DNA of 64,000 nucleotides from Pyricularia pennisetigena (taxonomy: Eukaryota; Ascomycota; Sordariomycetes; Magnaporthales; Pyriculariaceae), in assembly GCF_004337985.1 (NCBI RefSeq), contig NW_021940925.1, forward strand, positions 62,001 through 126,000, given 5' to 3'. The position numbers and the translations under genes were made by a program. Position 1 is the first letter of the stretch. Every line of letters starts with the position of its first letter. This document shows positions 56,076-64,000 of the stretch, in pieces. Below the pieces are notes generated by a model that searched no databases, was not told the DNA's origin, and saw nothing but the letters and a program-made list of their open reading frames with translations.

Positions 56076-58617
56076 TTATAAACGAAAATATACAGGGATT
56101 ATTCCGTTGCAGCTGTCGGGGAGGTATTAATATAAAAGGGAAAAACGGGTTATGGAAACCGGTAACGTTTTATTCCGCTATATTAAGGACGGCCCAACGA
56201 AATTATATTATACACGAGAAAAAACTGCGTGCGGTCGTTTATTGTTTATAACTGTGGGAAACGGAGCTACGCAATATCCGTTTGTTTTAAATATTTTCAC
56301 GGATTATGAAATATTCGAATATTTTACGAAACCGAAGGTACTATCGGAACGATAAATACCGTAAATAGAAGCTCCATTTAAATCTCATTACACTTTAAAA
56401 TACCGACTAGGGAAACACGCCACAATTTTTAACGGGTTATCGAAACGGGAGTAGGACAAAATTAACGAGGAAAAAAACGACGATATTGCGCCTAATACCC
56501 TGTATAACTATAATCGGTATATCACAAATACTACCGCAAAACGTACTACCCGCGGTTTTGGAAGGAATATTTTTTTTCCAATAAACCTATATAACCGGAT
56601 TTTGGAACAAAACGGTAGAAAAAAAGCCCGGTATACATTTATAGACGTGACGCGGTCCAATAATATATAAAACAATTCCCACCCGAAACCGAAACGACGG
56701 CGCAAATAACGGATTATTTAATAAGCGTTTCCGGCTTACTATTATATAAAAGCCGCTTTTAAGTACCCAATTGGAAGCCTTCAATTACGGCAATTTTACA
56801 ACGGACCAACAAATTTCCGATAATTGGCTATTCCGGTAAAAATAATATATTTAAGAACCTGGCCCGAAACTACGATTGGGACGGCATGGCCGAGCATATT
56901 CAGCGATTCGTACGCAATTGCGATATTTACCGCAGGATAAAACCGTTAAAGCGACGCAAATCAAGATTATTATAACCCCTACTCATATTAAATACGTTTG
57001 GAAACAAATTTCAATCGATTTTATAATAAACGTCCTAAGAAATAATACGGATGCGCCGGGTTTTTTGATGGTTATTATAGATAAGCTTTCCAAATATATC
57101 CAATTAAAAGCGATAAATTCGACAAAAGCTGAAACCTGCGCCGCGAAGTCCGTTTTGATTTGGTAACGGTTAAAGGGATTTTTCAACGCAGTTAAATTAA
57201 ACCGGGGGTTAAATTGAGTAAAACGTTTCAAACCGGAATTGTGCCGGTAAATAGAAATCTTACAATTATTATCGACGTCCTATTACCTAACACCGGATAA
57301 TAATACGCAATATATTCCTTAGGAGGTGTAATGTTACTTAAAAGTTTTAGTGGTATTCGACCAAACAAACTGGCCCGGGCAACTACCCGCTGTTTAAATG
57401 ACGTTAAAAAAAAGTTCGTTAATTACGGGAGTAAACTTTAGCAGGCTATTATTAAAATTATAAAATAACCGCGGTCCCGATAATATAGATAAATGGAACG
57501 CCAGGCTTTATACCCAAAGTCCGCGCGGATTCGTGTTTGCAATATTTTAAAAATGTTATAAACGTGGCCCACGCCACCATAATTCATATATAGCAACGCC
57601 AGAAGAAACGCAAATAAAATACGGAAACCGGCGGAACGGTTGAAAATAAGGGATAAAATCTTTTTCAACCTGCAAAACGTTAAAATTCACCTCCGGTATG
57701 AAAAGTTAAACTTTTTAGCAAATAAGTATATAATTGTAACAGCTCCTATATTATTAATAATTACGCGGGACGCTTCAAAACGAATTTACCCGAGTTTTTA
57801 CGTGGAATTTATTAAAAAGGCTGCGAGTAACCCATTACGGTTCCAAATATATACTAATATTAAACCCGGCCCGTTATTAATAATATTAGATTTGGATAAC
57901 GATACCCCGGAGGAATAGGTAATGGAAGAAATCCTGGCCGCGAAGAACGCAGTAAAAAAAGGGCGTAAGCAAAAAATCCTGGTAAAAATGGACAAAATAC
58001 GACGAATTTATATAGGAACATTAATTAATAATGGAGAATATATGGGTATTGGACAAATTTAAAGCGAAATAAAGGTTAACCGGACAAATAACGGCCCCGT
58101 ATTGAAACGGCGCCAGCGATAAAATATTTAATTGGACCAATGATTTGCCATAATTAACGAAAAAACAAATAATTCCCCGTTAAAAAAGCGACGCGGTAAA
58201 CCCAAAATGAGTATTAATTTGACAAATTATATGGCGAAAATACGCAAAATCAAACCTTTTCCCGGGGCGAAAAATAATAAAAATAAACCGACGACCACGC
58301 AAACTGCGCCCACTTTGGGGGCGACGTGGCCGCATACCACCCATTTAATTTTTAAATTAAATTAGTATATATAATGTGAAACTATAACCCCTGAACAACG
58401 ATAAAACATTAATCGAAAATTAAACTATACAGCTCCGATTTACGACCTAAATTGCCCTGTTCCTTTTATCCCTCGCTTATTTTAACGTCCTTGTTTTGGT
58501 TTATTATTTTCGGTGTTATTTTTGGAAATTTAAAATTCCTATTCCTTAGTCAAATGGTTAACGTTTCGCAATAAAGCAGTACGACGACGTGTGCCATTTT
58601 CGACTAAAATAAGTTTA

Positions 58618-60590
58618 CGATGGAACCTCCCAAAAAAACGGGTTTTTACCTATATTACAACCAAAGGCGGCAAAACACAACAGGGCGGGGACGCTGGGGC
58701 GCGCAAAACCAAATATATACCAAATTAGGGTACCGGTAAAACGAAAAACGGTTAAATAACGCGAAAAAAAGGTTTCGAAACGGCGACGGGGCGTGGTAAT
58801 AACGGAGGCAAAAAGGCGCAAGGAATACGCGGGACGAAATTGGAGCACAGAAATAATAAAGGAAAAGGTTAAAATAGTAGTTAAAATAACAAAAATACTA
58901 TTATTACGGCGCGTTTCCTGCAAATTCTTTTATACCGCGACGTATTACATTCCTAAAAAATTTGAAAATAAATAACGTTATAAAAATAATTATATATACT
59001 GAAAAAGCGGGGACGTATATCCAGGTAAATAAAACCGCGGGTAAGGATTTGTACCAATTAACGATTGCAAATACCGCCGTTGCGGGAAAAAATATTAAAT
59101 ATGGTAAGGATAATAGTTTGAATAAAAGTCGTTATGGCCCCAAACTTGCCTATTTTATTTTGTGCGTTTGAATAAACGCGGACCCAATTAGTATATACGG
59201 TGAAGGAGTAGCGGGAAAGGACAGTATTTTTACCCGGTATTTCTTTCCCGTGCACGAAAATGTTTTTAACCGAAATTTGGATAATAAAACAACTATTATA
59301 GGTCGCAATTCTTAATTCTTGCAAACGACGGCGAAAAACAGGGTTAAACACGCAAAGGGCTTCGCTATAATAATAATACGATTTCAAATATTATAATATC
59401 TCTAACAAATAATACCGTCGGGGGTAGGACCATATTCCCAAACTTTAATTATTTTGGACGTTTTTACGCAAAAAAAGCAAAAATGAAGCACGTTTTCGGG
59501 GGCGGTAGATTCGTCGTTATTTAAATTACTCTGAAATTTTGCAGCGCCAATAACGCGACGACAACGTTGCAAATATAAATTAGCGATATTTCCAATTAGC
59601 ATTTAAACGATACAATTTACAGCCGAACAGTTATAATTATTATACGACGAAGGCAATTAACCAGGGCGGTTAAAAGGACGGCCACATCCACCACCAATAT
59701 TACTTTATCCAAACATTATTTAAAATACGACCGAGGAAATAAAATCTCGGGATATAATGGAAATAAATTAGTAACGACAAAGAAAGGTATAAATAATAAA
59801 TTTAATTGACTAGGACGTAAAAATAAATAAAATCAAAGTGATATAAACGAAAAAACGTAATAATGGAAAAACGAGAAAAAATCGATAAAATGGCGAAAAA
59901 GGGAAAAACGATGACGAACAAAGCAAAAAGACGGGAGGAATTTTGGTCAGGGGAAAATTGTAAGAAAAAAGAAACTAGGACTATAACGCGGGATGGTACT
60001 AAAAACAAAACCGCAACCACTATAGGAAAAAGATTATACCAATAAATAAATAAACTTACACCGCCTAAAGTAAAAGGTAAATAAGGTATAATAACCGGCC
60101 GAAAACGATAAATACGATAAAGAATCGCGATGTAACCGCAATTAAAAATAAATAAATAAAACCCGACCATGGATTTATACCGCCCAGAATAAAATAAAAA
60201 TAAACCACGATAAACGTTTATAAACGGAAAATACGATATAAAAATCGCGACGCGTCCGTAACCAAAAATAAAAGGGTAAACCCAGACCATAGATTTATAC
60301 CGCCCGAAATAAAATGAAGGTAAACCACGATAAACGCCCGCAGGCGGATAATAAGATGGAAAATTCGCGATACGACCACAATTAAGGGCAGACGGACAAG
60401 ACCCGACCACGGGTTTACAACGGTTAAAACGAGGGACGGATGGGATATAATAGGTACCAATAGCCGGAATACGTTATAAAAAAACCGCGGCGACAACGAA
60501 ACGGAAATTAGGAAAAGGGTACGCATCCATTATAGTGTCCATATTTTTCCAGATCGGGATTAAACCGAATGGTGGACGGGCAAATCCGGG
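58618..60590 (+). pseudogene. Extra 3' coding region of gypsy family B, with 40-residue repeats
   Basis: An ATG at 58,618 opens MEPPKKTGFYLYYNQRRQN. Protein-like pieces continue in changing frames (KAGTYIQVNKTAGKDLYQLT near 59,000; KKGKTMTNKAKRREEFWSGE near 59,900). From about 60,050 to 60,420 three imperfect ~120-bp tandem units encode on the plus strand a repeat of the form DLYRP.(W)N..KPR(W)T, with TAG or TAA where Trp is expected. The antisense frame (59,802-60,410, 202 codons) is open across the repeats, but stop-at-Trp positions favour the plus strand. Either an accessory ORF or a nested insert; the family is not recognised. Confidence 0.4.
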
Positions 60591-60593
60591 TTG

Positions 60594-60712
60594 TATTATG
60601 GATTCGTATTTAAAATACGTACTACGTAATCAAATATAAAAGCGGGTTAAGGATAATATGTAGAAGGGAAAAGTATTACCACGACCCGGACATATACACC
60701 TTTCCTTTATAA
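60594..60712 (+). repeat. Truncated 3' LTR of gypsy family B
   Basis: Starts TATTATGGATTCGT and contains ACCACGACCCGGACATA, the reverse complement of the matching part of the LTR at 23,044. Ends where R begins. Confidence 0.7.
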
Positions 60713-62235
60713 AAATAATAAGCTTATATTATAAGCTTAAACACGTAATATATACTACCATGTATAATTATGCACAACTATGCATAAATATTATGCAATG
60801 CATAAAAGAACAATAAGCTTATATTATAAGCTTAAGCACGTAGTAAATACTACGATGTATAATTATGCAAAATGATGCATAATTATTATGCAGTGTATAA
60901 CGTGTATTAATTAGATAATGCGATACAATTGCAGACGATTTATATATATACCCCTTTGACCTAATTGGGCAAAAGAAATGAACGCAGATCATTTGCAGAT
61001 CATGGGATCCACAGGCAACCCTATTTTGGTAGAGATAAACGCATGATATAAATATAGGTAAGGTTTTGAAGATTGCGTCATGCAACGTTTCAAATATGAG
61101 ACGTTCAAAATAGCCACATATATAAATAGGTGAACGCTAATGCGTTGTTTTTTTTATCCTAATTGGGAAAATAAAATGCAAACCTTGATACGTGGATCTG
61201 TAATACATGCATTATTAAATGCGATACTTTTGCAGATAAATAGGGAAGAGGTTTCCGCCTTAGAATTGGAGGAAGTTTTAGGATCTATCCATCGGTTTAT
61301 CCATTCATTCAACCATTAATACAATTTTTACCTCTATCTAACTTATAAGAAGTGAGATTCTTTCCCCTCATATATATCTACCTTAGAAATGTAAAAAGGA
61401 AGGTTATGTGATGAATTGTAAAGTGAATATATCTGTATAAGGTAGATATAAGTAAGGGGAAAAAGGTCACTTTTATAAGTAAGATAGATAGAGGTAAAAT
61501 TGTATTGATGGTTGAATGAATCGAGAGATCGATAGATAGATGGATCGATAGATAGATAGATCAATAAAACTTCCTCTAATTCTAAGGTGGGAAACTCTTC
61601 CCTATTTATCTGCAAAAGTATTGCATGTGGCAATCCATGTATTACAAATCCACGTATTAAGGTTTGCATTTTATTTTCCCAATTAGGATAAAATAAAACA
61701 ACGCTCTAGCGTTCACCTATTTATATATGTGGTTATTTTGAACGTCTCATATTTGAAACGTTGTATGACGCAATCTTCAAAACCTTACCTGTATTTATGT
61801 CATGCGTTTTATTTTTACCAAAATAGGTTTGCCTGTGGATCGTATAATCTGCAAATGATCTGCGTTCATTTCTTTTGCCCAAATAGGTCAAAGGGGTATA
61901 TCGATGAATCGTATGCAATTGTATTGCATTATTTAATTAATACACGTTATACATTGTACAATAATTATGCCTTATAGCGCATAACAATTATACATCATTG
62001 CGCATACTAATTATACATTATTGTGCATATTAATTATGCATTTCTGTGCATAATAATTATAGATCATTGTTTATAATTATGCATCGTAGTATTTACTACG
62101 TGCTTAAGCTTATAGTATAAGCTTATTATCCTTTCAAGCATTGCATAATAGTTATGCATAGTTGCGCATAATTGTGCACCGTAATATATATTACGTGCTT
62201 AAGCTTATAATAGAAGCTTATTATTCTTATATACC
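60713..62235. repeat. Head-to-head pair of R copies (1.5-kb inverted repeat)
   Basis: A reverse R (60,713-61,390) is followed directly by a forward R (61,391-62,235), so the palindromic ends point outwards and the GGAAGGTTATG starts meet in the middle. The arms are similar over ~650 bp. The right arm has an enlarged block of TGCATAAT-type units (61,960-62,235). The pair could be a foldback-type element or two independent insertions. Confidence 0.65.
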
Positions 62236-62551
62236 CCCATATTTTGTATAATAAAAGCTTTTATATTATAGAAAGTATCTGTAAAGTATTCCTCGTTTTA
62301 ACATATAAAATCCAGTGGTAAAAAACTCGTTAAAACGAAGTACTTTTTATATACACATATTCAACGTATAAAACCTTTTGGGAAAGAACTGTTGGATTAT
62401 TATATATTTAAGCAAAAAACCTGAATACTTCAGGTAAAAAAGCTTTATTAAATATTTCCTAGATTTGGAAAATATTCATGGGCTGGATTTGGTACCGTTT
62501 TTGTTAAAAGTTCCGCCAAATTTTCTTTTATTGGTGTATATACCAGTTTTA
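62236..62551. other. AT-rich sequence downstream of Copia-2
   Basis: Lies between the R pair and the Copia-2 coding end. It should contain the Copia-2 3' non-coding region and perhaps LTR sequence, but no partner LTR is in the window. No gene. Confidence 0.4.
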
Positions 62552-64000
62552 TCAAGTTTTTTTTAAAACAGTTTCTCTGTTAAAATAATATAACATATCG
62601 ATATACTTGGACTTTTGGTAAGATTCGGGATTATTTTCCAAATCAATGGCCGCCGTATTATCCACCAAAATAACAGGTGTTTTTATACTGAATCCCAAAT
62701 TTAAATTGTTATTGAAATAAATTATTATATTGTTTAAATACATTGCTTCTTTCATTGCGTTTGTCAAAGCCATATACTCTGCTTCGCAACTGTTTAAAGC
62801 TACTGTTTTTTGTAAATCAGAATTCCAACTTAGTATATTTTTATTCGATATATTTTTGTTATTCTCTTCTGTCAAGCTAAATATATAGCCAGAAGTCGAT
62901 TTCCGATTTTCAAAGTCATTAACCCGATCAGAATCGCAATATCCTTTTATAAAAATATTTTTATTTCCGTTATTCATGTCATAATTCAACCTAAGATTTG
63001 GATATTTCAACAAATATTTCCAAATATTCACAACACATTTCAAATGCTCGTTGTTTGGGTTCGCCATAAATCTGGCACATAAAATAACGGTATAACAAAT
63101 AGCTAGTTTTGTTTTTAACGCTAAATATACTAGCGAACCCATATATTGTTGGTATATTTTTATTTCGTCCTGACAAGCGTTGTTTTTATTTTTTGTCAAT
63201 GTAATACCCGGTACCCCCGGAATTAATCCCGGTTTATAATCGTCATTACTATTGAGTTTATTTGATGACTTTTCTGTGTATTGGGCTTGTTTTATTGTCA
63301 AATTATTATTGTTTATAACAATTTCGCGGCCCAAAAAGCTGGAAACAGGTCCGAAATTTTCTATTTAAGTTTCCATTTGATAATCGGAAATCAAATTATT
63401 AATAATAATGACACTTTTATCTATTACTAATTTATCGTCCACGTAATATACCAAAACTGTTTGGTAATATTTGCTATCGGGGTTCTTATTAATGAAAATA
63501 CCCTCGTTGTATTGTAAAGAATTAAATCCTATTTTATTTAGTATTTTTTACACATATTTGTAGTATAATCGTGGCGACTATTTTAGGCCATATAAAGCTT
63601 TATTTAATTTACCGACTTTATTTTTATAGTTGTTTTTTGCATAGAAACCAGTTGGTAAATTTATATATATTTTGGTATTAATATTTGCGTGCAAAAACGC
63701 TGTTTAAACATCGCATTTAACTATTAAATAACCCATTTTAACGGCTATTATTAAAACAATTCGCCACGTTTCGGCTCTGCAAATTGTAGAAAAAATCGTT
63801 AAAAGGTCTACACCAAATATTTGGTAAAAACCTTGTATAACCCAACGCCCTTTTATAGCCGATTTCCCTTTTGGTAAACCAACAATATTAAATACGTTTA
63901 TGTTTTCCAAACTGTTTATTTTATCCTTACAGGATTTGTACCAATTCTGTGCATTTGGTAACTTTATAGGTTGGTGGAAAATAGACGGATTATCCGTATT
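62552..64000 (-). pseudogene. Copia-2 reverse transcriptase-RNase H (partial, few stops)
   Basis: From the right edge leftwards: VGLPKGKSAIKGRWVIQGFY and GVDLLTIFSTI (about 63,870-63,780), then TAFLHANINTKIYINLPTGF, an intact YVDD (63,434-63,445) and SSFLGREIVI. The last 260 codons (62,552-63,334) are open and form RNase H: YCDSDRVNDFENRKSTSGYI, WNSDLQKTVALNSCEAEYMA and VDNTAAIDL with the Asp/Glu/Asp catalytic residues. About four stop codons (TAA) break the RT part. It is a different family from Copia-1 and much less decayed. The 5' half and LTRs are outside the window. Confidence 0.82.

Larger units (their letters stand above)
56076..60712 (+). mobile_element. Gypsy-B copy C, 3' half with LTR, plus strand
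   Basis: RNase H (about 56,085-56,400: KPVTFYSAILRTAQRNYIIH, FTDYEIFEYFTKPK), integrase (about 56,880-57,300: VWKQISIDFIINVLRN, FLMVIIDKLSKYIQL), a chromodomain in two frames (about 57,900-58,060: EEILAAKNAVKKGRKQ) and a basic tail to ~58,360. A further 2.2 kb precedes the 3' LTR (60,594-60,712, TATTATGGATTCGT), which R truncates. The left part is lost to R. Confidence 0.72.

Noticed and set aside
59802..60410. 202-codon minus-strand ORF as the real gene of gypsy copy C
   Set aside because: It is antisense to the element, and the plus strand shows stops at positions expected for Trp codons changed by RIP. Kept only as a finding.

Overview
The window looks like a filamentous ascomycete genome. 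The evidence is a Tad-type LINE, a Fot1/pogo-type DNA transposon, chromodomain Ty3/gypsy elements and AT-rich repeats whose broken frames and LTR pairs show the C-to-T/G-to-A pattern expected from repeat-induced point mutation (RIP). No intact single-copy host gene was recognised. The species cannot be named from what is seen.

Layout. (1) 1-3.3 kb: an apparently intact Tad/LINE-type element on the minus strand, with ORF1 and the start of ORF2. (2) 3.4-22.8 kb: a mosaic island of moderate GC content holding many short, frame-broken coding remnants on both strands. The recognisable pieces point to a nucleocytoplasmic large DNA virus (NCLDV)-like source: a decayed RNA polymerase second-largest subunit (RPB2-like) and a TATA-binding-protein-like gene, beside unidentified decayed genes. 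The same island also holds debris resembling plant-type Ty3/gypsy polyproteins and the C-terminal part of a multicopper oxidase (laccase/ascorbate oxidase type). An intact Fot1/pogo element (15,560-17,417, TA target duplication, 42-bp terminal inverted repeats) lies inside this island. (3) 22.9-64 kb: an AT-rich nest of decayed elements.

The nest can be partly unpicked. A non-autonomous element E1 (from 22,871) was hit by a 188-bp solo LTR (TSD CTATA) and by Copia-1 (23,683-36,691). Copia-1 was itself hit by Gypsy-A (28,499-35,758, two 457-bp LTRs, TSD GTTGA). Further right are repeat family R, a second E copy (37,420-39,273, 9-bp TSD) inside an R copy, two gypsy families in several broken copies (A type at 45.2-45.8 and 47.3-48.5 kb; B type at 40.1-44.5, 45.8-46.1, 50.1-54.4, 54.6-55.3 and 56.1-60.7 kb), Copia-1 LTR fragments, and at the right edge a different, much less decayed Copia element (Copia-2, minus strand).

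The points most worth following are the virus-like island with its plant-like retroelement debris, an antisense reading frame conserved between two copies of Gypsy-A, a long 3' region with Trp-rich 40-residue repeats in gypsy family B, and the palindrome-ended R repeats with two solitary 41-bp palindromes.
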